Assembly (NCBI GenBank): GCA_903918755.1
Contig: CAIXFN010000099.1
Location: 1-64,000, forward strand
Direction of reading: 5' to 3'
Length of the DNA stretch: 64,000 nucleotides
From: an uncultured Pedosphaera sp.
Lineage (GTDB): Bacteria > Verrucomicrobiota > Verrucomicrobiia > Limisphaerales > Pedosphaeraceae
The notes beneath the pieces are model-generated. The model searched no databases, was not told the DNA's origin, and saw only the letters and a program-made list of their open reading frames with translations. The translations under genes were made by a program, and so were the position numbers. Positions 43,626-51,488 of this stretch are shown here, piece after piece. Each line of letters begins with the position of its first letter. Position 1 is the stretch's first letter.

Positions 43626-44462
43626 TTATTTCGGCGCAAATTGCCCGAAGTAGCGTTGTCGGTAGGCGCGCGGAGGGATGCCGATGACCTCGCGAAATTG
43701 GTTGGTGAAGGCGCTCTGATGCGTGAATCCAAACTTGGCTGCAATCTCCGCCATGGTTTGGTCCGTGTTAACCAGTACCTGGATCGCGGCGTGGACGCGC
43801 GATTGAATTATAAATTGCTGCATGGTGATGGCGAACATGCGGAGGAATTGCCGTTGCAACTGGCGTTCCGAAAGCCCTGCTTGGCGGGCAATTTCGGACA
43901 AGTTTAGGTGCTCCCCCAGCCGAGCCTGGATGTAGTCAATGGCTTTGCCGATGGGACCCAATTGCGCCCAAAGGTTTTGGCGCGCGGCAAAGGTCTGCAC
44001 GGTGCCAATCAGACCGACCACCTTGCCCGCGGCATTGCGCAGCGGATATTTGTCGGTAATTAGCCAGTCGCACACGCCGCGCTCGTTGTAATAGACTTCC
44101 ACGATGTTCCGCATCGGTTTCCCCGAACGCACCACCAGGCTGTCATCATGCCGAAACTTGGCGGCCAGCGCCGGCGGCAGGTATTCCTCGGGCAGGCGGC
44201 CGATGATCTCTTCCTCAGATTGAAAGCCCATGCGGGTCACCACGCCGGGACTCAGCGCCATGGTGCGGCTCTCGGAGTCTTTCACGAAATACAGGGCGTC
44301 CGGAAAGCGGTTGAACGGTTCAAGGAACTGTTTGCCGTTAATCTCGGTCTCGAAAAACCGGTCCCGGCGTTGAAAGCGCTCCGCCACCGCAGCGCGTAAT
44401 GAAACCAGCGGTCCGCCGGAGGAGAGGGCCGGTTTCGCATCCAGATTGCGCTTTGACTTCAT
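43626..44462 (-). CDS. AraC-family regulator with PAS-like sensor domain
   Basis: This 278-aa transcription factor has a PAS-like sensor over about residues 45-160 (FPDALYFVKDSESRTMALSP, VCDWLITDKYPLRNAAGKVV) and a C-terminal AraC DNA-binding domain with two helix-turn-helix units (LNLSEIARQAGLSERQLQRQ and MAEIAAKFGFTHQSAFTNQF, then REVIGIPPRAYRQRYF). It is transcribed away from the first DUF1592 operon. The shared 21-nt element lies in the gap between them, so this protein is the natural candidate to control the cluster; that link is inferred. Its stop codon abuts the tRNA-Gly fragment. Confidence 0.9.
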   Translation of the reverse strand: MKSKRNLDAKPALSSGGPLVSLRAAVAERFQRRDRFFETEINGKQFLEPFNRFPDALYFVKDSESRTMALSPGVVTRMGFQSEEEIIGRLPEEYLPPALAAKFRHDDSLVVRSGKPMRNIVEVYYNERGVCDWLITDKYPLRNAAGKVVGLIGTVQTFAARQNLWAQLGPIGKAIDYIQARLGEHLNLSEIARQAGLSERQLQRQFLRMFAITMQQFIIQSRVHAAIQVLVNTDQTMAEIAAKFGFTHQSAFTNQFREVIGIPPRAYRQRYFGQFAPK

Positions 44463-44527
44463 TCAGGAGCAGTCGTGTTCGGGTTCCATGGTTGGATGGA
44501 AGCGCGGCGTGGTTGTTCAATTAAATC

Positions 44528-44548
44528 TTTGTCGCGTAATTGCAAGAC
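44528..44548 (+). promoter_or_regulatory. Shared upstream element, copy 1
   Basis: TTGTCGCGTAATTGCAAGAC (from 44529) matches the consensus TTGTCGCCRGAGTGCAAGAC found before three other units in this block. ATTAAA precedes it by a few bases, as at copies 3 and 4. About 16 bp after GCAAGAC comes GTTATTG, which could act as a -10. It lies 177 bp before the first DUF1592 gene and 66 bp from the AraC start. Confidence 0.65.
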
Positions 44549-44725
44549 ACGTTTTGGGGGTCAGGTTATTGTTCCTTCATGTTTCCACAATTCTTTTTTG
44601 GACTTTGATTCCATGCGGTTCCAATTTGCCATGGCATGTCGGCGTTGCTGGCACTCAGCTATGAATAAAGCAACGCCGGTTCCCGTGTTGACGCCCTTTT
44701 CATTCGTCTTGCCGACCAGTCAACC

Positions 44726-47194
44726 ATGAGAAAAAGCCACACGCTGGGCACACGCCTAAATGCCTTTCAGTCTTTGGGCCGCAAGGTAGTCCCCCTGCTG
44801 GCTGCCGCGCTCGCGCTGGCATCCCACGGGCTGTCCGCATCGGCGGCTGAGGCGCGCGCGATCATGCAATATCGCCAGGGCATCCAACCCATCCTCGAAA
44901 GGTATTGTTACGACTGCCACGGGGACGGCGAAACGAAGGGGAAAATCGCGTTTGATGAATTGAAGTCGGACCAGGCGCTCCTGGATCATGATCTTTGGCT
45001 CAAAGTGCTGAAGAATACCCGCGCTGGGCTCATGCCGCCCCCGAAGAAGCATGCGCGCCTGCCCGCCGCCGAGCAGCAAAAGCTCGACCAGTGGATTCTG
45101 TTCTCCGCGTTCGGCGTGGATCCAAAAAGCCTCGATCCCGGTCGCGTCACTATCCGGCGCCTCAACAAAACCGAATACCGGAACACGATCCGCGATCTAA
45201 TGGGCGTGGATTACGATACGGAGGTCGCTTTCCCGGCCGATGATGTTGGCTATGGATTCGACACGATTGGGGAGGTGCAATCCCTTTCGCCGATGCGCCT
45301 GGAGAAATTTCTGGAAGCCGCGCAATACATCGTCAACAAGGCCGTCCCCACCACACCTCGCGCGCTCTCGCTGCAATTCGCCGTGGGCAAAGAATTCCTC
45401 ACCACGGATGGCTCCAAGAGCGGCGATCCGATGACGTTTTACGAGAAACGCGAAGTGACCCGTCGGTTTCACGCCCCGGTGGCGGGTGATTATAAATTCA
45501 GCCTTTACGCGATGGTGGACGGCACGACGCGGCCGGACCCGCAGCGCTGTAGCCTTGCCATCAAGACCGAGGGCAAGGAATTCTTCGAGCACGAGTACGT
45601 TTGGTTCGATTGCGAATTCTACAACGACGAGCGTCTGCTTCACTGGGAGAAGGGCGACCATGACATCACCTTCACGCTCACTCCGTTGGTGCCGGACCTG
45701 AAGCAGACCACCAAAATGGATTACAAGATTCTCACCGTGTCCGTGCAAGGGCCACTCGCGGAGAAGGACTGGGTAAATCCTCCCGGTTACCGCAGTTTCT
45801 TCTCCCGTGACCTGCCACCGGAAACGGCCGCTGAACGACGGCTTTACGCGCGCGAAACGCTCTCCCGCTTTGCCGCCAAAGCGTATCGCCGCCCGGCCGG
45901 AAGCAACGCCGTTGAGCGACTGGTGGATATCGCCGAAAAGACCTACACCGTCCCGGGCAATTCCTTTGAAACGGGGGTCTCCCGCGCGATGGTTGCGGTC
46001 CTGGCCTCGCCGCGTTTCCTGTTCCGGGCCGAAACCACGGAACCGCCGGTCCGCGGCCAGACGTTCGCCAACGTGGATGAGCATGCCCTGGCCTCACGGC
46101 TTTCCTATTTCCTCTGGTCCACCATGCCCGACGACGAGTTGTTCAAACTCGCGAGCGAGAAAAAGCTCCGTAAAAACCTGGATGCCCAGGTGAAACGGAT
46201 GTTTGCCGATCCGCGCGCCCGGGCGCTCATGGAAAACTTTACCGGTCAATGGCTCCAGACGCGGGAAGTGCTTAAGGCTTCGATCAACCGTCCGGAAATC
46301 ATGAAACGGGAGGGTATCGCGACGCGCGAACAGTTGACCTCCAACCAGCGCGAGGCGATGAAACAGGAGGCGGAGGCTTATTTCGATTACGTCGCGCGGG
46401 GCAACCGCAGCGTTCTGGAGTTGGTTTCCAGCGATTACACCTTTCTCAACGAAACCCTGGCCAGGTATTATGGAATGGCCGACATCACCGGTCCGCAGAT
46501 GCGCCAAGTCGCCCTGCCATCCGAGAATCCGCGCGGCGGGGTTTTGACGATGGCCAGTGTGCTCGCAGTGACTTCCGACCCGACCCGCACTTCGCCCGTC
46601 AAGCGCGGCAAATGGATTCTGGAAAACGTTCTCGGCTCCCCCGCGCCGCCGCCGCCGCCCGACGTGCCCGCCCTCGACGAGACGTTAAAAAAATTTCCCG
46701 ACCGCACGCCCACTCAGCGGGAAGCGCTGGCGCGGCATCGCGAAGCGCCGCTCTGCGCTTCATGCCACAACCGCATGGACCCGCTCGGTCTCGCCCTGGA
46801 AAATTTCAACGCCCTCGGTTTATGGCGCACCAATGAACTGGGCCAGGCGGTGGATGCCACCGGTCAATTGCTGTCGGGTGAATCTTTCCAGGATATCCGC
46901 GAATTGAAGCGCGTGCTCGCGACCGGCCATCGCACTGAGTTTTATCGCACGCTCACGGAGAAATTCCTGACTTACGCCATTGGCAGAGGGCTGGAATACT
47001 ACGATGCGCCGACGGTGGACCAAATCGTCGCGCGGCTCGAACGCGAGGAAGGCCGTTTCTCCGCCCTTTTGTTCGGCGTCATTGAATCGGCTCCGTTTCA
47101 GCAGCGGCGAATGAGCGCAACTTCCGCCCACCCCGCAGCCAAAATCGCCCTGGCTCCCATATCCGCCAAAAATCATGAATCCAAATCCAATTAG
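44726..47194 (+). CDS. DUF1592-type multidomain cytochrome protein, copy A
   Basis: This 822-aa exported protein is typical of Planctomycetes and Verrucomicrobia. In order it has a signal region (about 20-42), a cytochrome-c-type heme motif CYDCH (61-65), a DUF1587 block (RVTIRRLNKTEYRNTIRDLM), a carbohydrate-binding-like middle part, DUF1595 (FAAKAYRRPAG), DUF1592 (ASRLSYFLWSTMPDDELF), DUF1588 with a second heme motif CASCH (677-681), and DUF1585 (ESFQDIRELK, FLTYAIGRGLEYYDAPTVDQ). The biochemical role of the family is unknown; the heme sites imply electron transfer, perhaps linked to oxidative breakdown of sugars. Its end overlaps the DUF1552 gene by 20 bp. Confidence 0.93.
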   Translation: MRKSHTLGTRLNAFQSLGRKVVPLLAAALALASHGLSASAAEARAIMQYRQGIQPILERYCYDCHGDGETKGKIAFDELKSDQALLDHDLWLKVLKNTRAGLMPPPKKHARLPAAEQQKLDQWILFSAFGVDPKSLDPGRVTIRRLNKTEYRNTIRDLMGVDYDTEVAFPADDVGYGFDTIGEVQSLSPMRLEKFLEAAQYIVNKAVPTTPRALSLQFAVGKEFLTTDGSKSGDPMTFYEKREVTRRFHAPVAGDYKFSLYAMVDGTTRPDPQRCSLAIKTEGKEFFEHEYVWFDCEFYNDERLLHWEKGDHDITFTLTPLVPDLKQTTKMDYKILTVSVQGPLAEKDWVNPPGYRSFFSRDLPPETAAERRLYARETLSRFAAKAYRRPAGSNAVERLVDIAEKTYTVPGNSFETGVSRAMVAVLASPRFLFRAETTEPPVRGQTFANVDEHALASRLSYFLWSTMPDDELFKLASEKKLRKNLDAQVKRMFADPRARALMENFTGQWLQTREVLKASINRPEIMKREGIATREQLTSNQREAMKQEAEAYFDYVARGNRSVLELVSSDYTFLNETLARYYGMADITGPQMRQVALPSENPRGGVLTMASVLAVTSDPTRTSPVKRGKWILENVLGSPAPPPPPDVPALDETLKKFPDRTPTQREALARHREAPLCASCHNRMDPLGLALENFNALGLWRTNELGQAVDATGQLLSGESFQDIRELKRVLATGHRTEFYRTLTEKFLTYAIGRGLEYYDAPTVDQIVARLEREEGRFSALLFGVIESAPFQQRRMSATSAHPAAKIALAPISAKNHESKSN

Positions 47195-48572
47195 CACCGC
47201 TGCGCGCGCCGGAAGTTTGAACCGCCGCCGCTTTCTGCGCGGCCTGGGCGTCTGCCTCGCGCTGCCCGCAATGGAATCATTTCTGCCGCGCCGCCTCACT
47301 GCCGCAGAGACGGGCGAGGCCTTGCGCGCCACCACGGCGACGGGCGCGCCGTTGCGCACGGCTTTCGTCTATTTCCCCAATGGCGCAATCCCCGGCAGTT
47401 GGACCCCCACCGGACAGGGCAGGGATTATCTCCTGAACAAGACGATGGAGCCGCTCGCCGCCCTCAAGGAAAAAATTCAGGTCCTTGGCGGTTTGAGTGA
47501 TCTCTCCGCCACCACCGGCAACGATGGCGGTGGCGACCACGCCCGCGCCAACGGAACTTTCCTTACCGGCGTGCGCATCAAGAAAACTGGTGGCAACGAT
47601 TTCCACGCCGGCGTCTCCGCTGACCAGGTCATGGCCCAACAGATTGGTTTGATCACACCCTTCCGCTCCCTGGAACTTTCCTGCGACATCGTGCAGAATT
47701 TCGGCGCGTGCGACACGGGCTATTCGTGCGTCTATCAGCACAACCTCGCGTGGAGTTCGCCCACGACCCCGCTGACGCCCGAGGTCAATCCCCGGCAGCT
47801 CTTCGAACGCCTCTTCGGAGCCGGTCCCCGCCGCGAACGCAAACAGAACCTGCTGTTGCGCCAGCAACAGCAGCGCTCGATTTTGGATTACGTTCAGAGT
47901 GACGCGCGCGATTTGGTGAAGGAGCTTACCGGCCGCGATCGCGACAAACTGGACGAATACACCACCAGTGTCCGCGAGATCGAGCAACGCATTCAACACG
48001 CCGAGAAATCCCGCGCCGGCGCGCCCGAGCCGGATGCGGATACCCCCGCCGGTGTGCCGGCGAGTTTCACTGATTATGTGAGGCTGATGTACGACATGCT
48101 ATACGTGGCGTTTCAGACCGACAGCACCCGTGTGGCCACGTTCATGATTTCCGGCGACGGCAGCAACCGCGATTTTGCGGAAATCGGCATCACGGATGGC
48201 CATCACTCACTCTCCCACCACCGCAATAATCCCGAATGGATCAAAAAAGTCGCGGCGATTGATCTCTTTTACGCCAAACAATTCGCGTATTTCCTGAAAA
48301 AAATGGATAACACCAAAGACGTGGATGGGAAATCAATCCTGCATAACTCGATGATCGTCTATGGCAGCGGGAATTCCGACGGCAACCGTCACACGCACGA
48401 CAACCTCCCGATCATCCTCGCGGGCAGCGGTGGCGGAACTCTGAACCCCGGACGTTTCATCAAACATTCCGATGCCCCGATCACCAATCTGTATCTGAGC
48501 CTGATGGATCGCATCGGTGCCAGGAACATCGAGCGCTTCGGCGATTCCACCGGGCGCCTCAACAATGTTTAA
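47175..48572 (+). CDS. DUF1552 (HXXSHH) Tat-exported protein, copy A
   Basis: This 465-aa protein has a twin-arginine signal (NRRRFLRGLGVCLALPAM, arginines at 17-19), so it is folded in the cytoplasm and exported by Tat, which often indicates a bound cofactor. It carries the family's histidine motif HSLSHH at 344-349 and GGDHARANGTFLTG. The enzymatic role is unknown; the alkaline-phosphatase-like or sulfatase-like layout of this group suggests a hydrolase or metal enzyme. The start lies inside the end of the DUF1592 gene (20-bp overlap), so the pair is translationally linked, as is usual for these two families. Confidence 0.93.
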   Translation: MNPNPISTAARAGSLNRRRFLRGLGVCLALPAMESFLPRRLTAAETGEALRATTATGAPLRTAFVYFPNGAIPGSWTPTGQGRDYLLNKTMEPLAALKEKIQVLGGLSDLSATTGNDGGGDHARANGTFLTGVRIKKTGGNDFHAGVSADQVMAQQIGLITPFRSLELSCDIVQNFGACDTGYSCVYQHNLAWSSPTTPLTPEVNPRQLFERLFGAGPRRERKQNLLLRQQQQRSILDYVQSDARDLVKELTGRDRDKLDEYTTSVREIEQRIQHAEKSRAGAPEPDADTPAGVPASFTDYVRLMYDMLYVAFQTDSTRVATFMISGDGSNRDFAEIGITDGHHSLSHHRNNPEWIKKVAAIDLFYAKQFAYFLKKMDNTKDVDGKSILHNSMIVYGSGNSDGNRHTHDNLPIILAGSGGGTLNPGRFIKHSDAPITNLYLSLMDRIGARNIERFGDSTGRLNNV

Positions 48573-48591
48573 GCGAAGCGCCGGTTCAAAT

Positions 48592-48612
48592 AATGTCGTC
48601 GGAGCGCAAGAC
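48592..48612 (+). promoter_or_regulatory. Shared upstream element, copy 2
   Basis: ATGTCGTCGGAGCGCAAGAC (from 48593) differs from the consensus at about three positions. It begins 20 bp after the DUF1552 stop and ends about 70 bp before the hydrolase start. It is the weakest of the four copies. Confidence 0.6.
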
Positions 48613-48680
48613 GTGGACCATTGCCACGATCCGGTTTACGCGTTGCAATCAACCAAACTCAGCCTCTCAGTTGTTCCGCC

Positions 48681-49556
48681 ATGAAAAACTCGCTCAAAGC
48701 AATCCTCCTCCTCCTGTCGTCATTGTTCGCAGCCGTCCTCCCCGCCGCGGAGCCAACCACCATTCTGCTTTGGTCCAACGGTGCTCCTGGTTCCGAGGGG
48801 CGGACTGCCCCGGAAAAAGTTGAGCCGCCGAAGCGGGGTCAGGAATACATCAAAGTATCGAGCATCCATAATCCATCCATCACGGCGTACTTGCCAACCA
48901 AAGACAAAGCCACGGGCGCGGCCGTGATCATTTGTCCCGGTGGTGGCCATTCGTTTTTGGCGATGGACATTGAAGGAGATAATGTGGGGAAGTGGCTGTC
49001 CGAACACGGCATCGCCGGTTTCGCGCTTAAGTACCGTCTCGCCCGGGAAGCGAATTCAACTTACAAAGTTGAAGTTCACGCGCTCCAGGATACGCAGCGG
49101 GCGATCCGGTTGGTGCGCAGTCGCGCGCCGGAGTGGGGTCTGAGCCCAAACCACATTGGCGTGATGGGCTTTTCCGCGGGCGGACAATTAGCCGCGTTGG
49201 CCGCCGCCCGCTACGACGCCGGCCTCACCAACGCCGCGGATGCAATCGATGCCGTCAGTTCCAAACCGGACTTTCAAGCGTTGCTGTACCCGGCCATCCC
49301 ACGCGATCTGGTCTTCACCAAAGAAGCAACGCCTCCTGCGTTCCTCGTCTGTGGCTTTAATGACCGGCAAAACATTTCGGAGGGGCTGCCCAATTTGTAT
49401 CTCCAACTCAAAAAGGCCAACGTACAGACCGAACTTCATGTCTACTCCGACACCGGCCACGGTTTTGGCTTCCGTCCCGCGAGCCAGGCGCCAGTCGCCG
49501 GCTGGCCCGCGCGATTTGCCGAATGGTTGGATCACAGCGGCTTTTTGAAGAATTAG
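48681..49556 (+). CDS. Exported alpha/beta hydrolase (esterase-like)
   Basis: This 291-aa protein has a signal peptide (MKNSLKAILLLLSSLFAAVL, cleaved near PAAE) and an alpha/beta-hydrolase domain: oxyanion region AAVIICPGGGHSFLAMDIEG, nucleophile serine in GVMGFSAGGQLA, acidic region around FLVCGFNDRQ, and the histidine in SDTGHGFGFR. Closest groups are the BD-FAE/xylan-esterase-like hydrolases, which remove acetyl or feruloyl groups from plant polysaccharides. The start at 48681 opens the signal peptide; the in-frame extension upstream was rejected. It follows a copy of the shared regulatory element. Confidence 0.88.
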   Translation: MKNSLKAILLLLSSLFAAVLPAAEPTTILLWSNGAPGSEGRTAPEKVEPPKRGQEYIKVSSIHNPSITAYLPTKDKATGAAVIICPGGGHSFLAMDIEGDNVGKWLSEHGIAGFALKYRLAREANSTYKVEVHALQDTQRAIRLVRSRAPEWGLSPNHIGVMGFSAGGQLAALAAARYDAGLTNAADAIDAVSSKPDFQALLYPAIPRDLVFTKEATPPAFLVCGFNDRQNISEGLPNLYLQLKKANVQTELHVYSDTGHGFGFRPASQAPVAGWPARFAEWLDHSGFLKN

Positions 49557-49670
49557 AAGGCGTTTGCAATGCTAAGTGAAGATTCCTTCGGGAAAGCGGC
49601 GGAAGCACTTCGAGGTAGTGCCAATGCCATTCGGGAACCAATACTTCTTCAATTCGATGCTCATTAAAAA

Positions 49671-49691
49671 ATTGTCGCCGGAGTGCAAGAC
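49671..49691 (+). promoter_or_regulatory. Shared upstream element, copy 3
   Basis: TTGTCGCCGGAGTGCAAGAC (from 49672) is a perfect consensus copy. ATTAAA precedes it, and TGCTAGACT, a possible extended -10, follows GCAAGAC by about 16 bp. It lies about 55 bp before the esterase start. Confidence 0.72.
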
Positions 49692-49745
49692 AAGTTAGGC
49701 CCTGCCTTGCTAGACTTTGATTTCGTACCACAAAACCAAAATCCC

Positions 49746-50843
49746 ATGTCCCCGAAATCAAACATCACCCTCACAGCACTCTGCTTGCTCACGTTCGCAG
49801 GTATGGCGTTTGGTGCTGACGATCCGCCCGCCGCACCCGGTGCTGCCGCTACCCCGACGCCTCCGGCAGCGGGCGCTCCTGCTGGCCGCCGCGGCGGTCC
49901 GCCCGCCGCGCCGATCACGCCTGAGGAACAGGCCCAAATCGCCAAGCTCGCGGACCTCCCGGCCTGGAAAGTCGGTGATGGTGACGGAAATTATTCCGTC
50001 GGGCCCATGTACGCCCCCGCGCCCGAGCAGACCGCCCGCGAAGGAGTGCCCCATGGCAAGGTAATCCAATTCTCGATGGAATCGGCCGGGAGCAAGTTTT
50101 ATCCCGGCACCGGCGATGGGTTCAAACGCGCGGTGTACGTCTATGTTCCCGCGCAATACGTTCCCGGCACTCCGACGCCGTGCATTGTCTCCTGCGACGC
50201 TTACCGCGTGCAGAACAACCAACTCCCCAACATTCTCGACAATCTGATCGCCGACAAGCGCCTCCCCGTAATGATTGCGGTGATGGTCATGCCCGGCGGT
50301 CCCGAACGCAGTGTGGAATACGACACGGTCTCCGGGAAATATGCTGAGTTTGTCGAAGCGGAGGTTTTGCCCCGCGCGGAAAAAGAGGCCGGTGTGACCA
50401 TCACCAAAGATCCCGATGGCCGCATGACGCTGGGCGGCAGTTCGGGTGGGGTGGCCGCCTTCACGATGGCTTGGTTTCACCCGGAGCTTTACCACCGGGT
50501 GCTGTCGTACTCGGGCACGTTCGTCAATTTGCAGCGCAATGCAGAAGTGCCGCACGGCGCGTGGGAATATCATGAGAACTTAATCCCCAAGACTCCGGCC
50601 AAGCCCTTGCGGGTCTGGCTGCACGTTTCTGAGCGGGACAACGGAGCGGCGACCGCTGGCTCAGCGTACCGCAACTGGGTCATTGCCAACCAGCAGATGG
50701 CGATCGTCCTGAAGGACAAGGGCTATCACTATGAGTTCGTTTATGCCAAGGCTGCGGGCCATACGGATGGCAAGGTCATCGCGCAAACCCTTCCCCAGGC
50801 TCTCGCGTGGGTGTGGCAGGGCTACCACTCGGTCACGAAGTAA
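49746..50843 (+). CDS. Exported esterase of the enterochelin-esterase-like group
   Basis: This 365-aa protein has a signal peptide (MSPKSNITLTALCLLTFAGM, cleaved near AFGAD) and a Pro/Ala/Gly-rich linker to about residue 60. The esterase domain shows RAVYVYVPAQYVPGTPTPCI, nucleophile serine in LGGSSGGVAAFTMAW, HPELYHRVLSYSGTFVNL and the histidine in AKAAGHTDG. This fold includes IroE/Fes and feruloyl or acetylxylan esterases; the exported form and the neighbours make polysaccharide de-esterification the best guess. A broken paralogue lies immediately downstream. Confidence 0.88.
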   Translation: MSPKSNITLTALCLLTFAGMAFGADDPPAAPGAAATPTPPAAGAPAGRRGGPPAAPITPEEQAQIAKLADLPAWKVGDGDGNYSVGPMYAPAPEQTAREGVPHGKVIQFSMESAGSKFYPGTGDGFKRAVYVYVPAQYVPGTPTPCIVSCDAYRVQNNQLPNILDNLIADKRLPVMIAVMVMPGGPERSVEYDTVSGKYAEFVEAEVLPRAEKEAGVTITKDPDGRMTLGGSSGGVAAFTMAWFHPELYHRVLSYSGTFVNLQRNAEVPHGAWEYHENLIPKTPAKPLRVWLHVSERDNGAATAGSAYRNWVIANQQMAIVLKDKGYHYEFVYAKAAGHTDGKVIAQTLPQALAWVWQGYHSVTK

Positions 50844-50918
50844 CCCACAATACTTTTGCCCACGGCCCGTGATTTGCTTTTGGGCAGAGGAAATCCAACC
50901 CATTTCTATCGCTGGGAA

Positions 50919-51343
50919 ATGCCAGTGACCATCGCGGCCTTCAGCAATCTCGGACAACCCACCAACCAGCCTGATTTCAGCGCCTCCAATTGGGATGCCA
51001 ACCGCAACCGCCCGGAAGAATATAACACTCTTGATGACCGCCACACTCACGTCATTCCGGACGAATTGCTTCCCGAATTGAAAGAGAGTTACCGCATCGC
51101 CGATGACCCCGATGGCCAGGCCCTGGCCGAGGCCAGGCCCTGGCCGGGGCCAGTTCCGGGGCTATCGCCGCGTTTACGGTCGCGTGGCATCGGCCCGATT
51201 ATTTTCCCAAAGTCATCAGCACCATCGGCGGCTTCACCAACCTGCGGCGCAACGATCCCAGGAACGGTTCGGATTACCCGAACATCATCTCGAAAAGCAA
51301 ACGCAAGCCAATCCGCAGCTTTCTTGAGGACGGCACCAAAATA
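50919..51343 (+). pseudogene. Broken esterase paralogue
   Basis: Frame 1 from 50919 reads MPVTIAAFSNLGQPTNQPDF, RPEEYNTLDDRHTHVIPDEL and [13 protein letters not shown], the middle of an enterochelin-esterase-like protein. It then goes out of frame at a perfect tandem duplication (GGCCAGGCCCTGGCCG repeated at 51114 and 51131, period 17). Removing one copy restores [20 protein letters not shown], the nucleophile region, followed by [15 protein letters not shown] and [11 protein letters not shown]. The N-terminal half and the C-terminal end are missing. It is therefore a decayed relative of the esterase gene upstream, about 75 bp before its first recognisable residue. Confidence 0.88.
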
Positions 51344-51428
51344 GGAGGCGTGACAGGGGTGAGCACAGGGTGGGGGCGAGATCCGGTGTAGGGAGATCGT
51401 CCAGTGCGTGTTGGAAATTGATTAAATT

Positions 51429-51449
51429 TTTGTCGCCAGAGTGCAAGAC
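51429..51449 (+). promoter_or_regulatory. Shared upstream element, copy 4
   Basis: TTGTCGCCAGAGTGCAAGAC (from 51430) is a consensus copy, with ATTAAA just upstream at 51421. TTTAACT follows GCAAGAC by about 16 bp as a possible -10. It lies 39 bp before the first possible start of the second DUF1592 gene. Confidence 0.72.
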
Positions 51450-51488
51450 ATCCTCCTGCCCGTCGTTTAACTTGCTCGCTGACACCTT

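Noticed and set aside
43529-43744. Minus-strand open frame with peptide GEGNRTLVSGFSPPG
   Set aside because: This peptide is the reverse translation of the tRNA-Gly 3' fragment and its flank and overlaps the AraC gene; such peptides are a known kind of spurious gene call.
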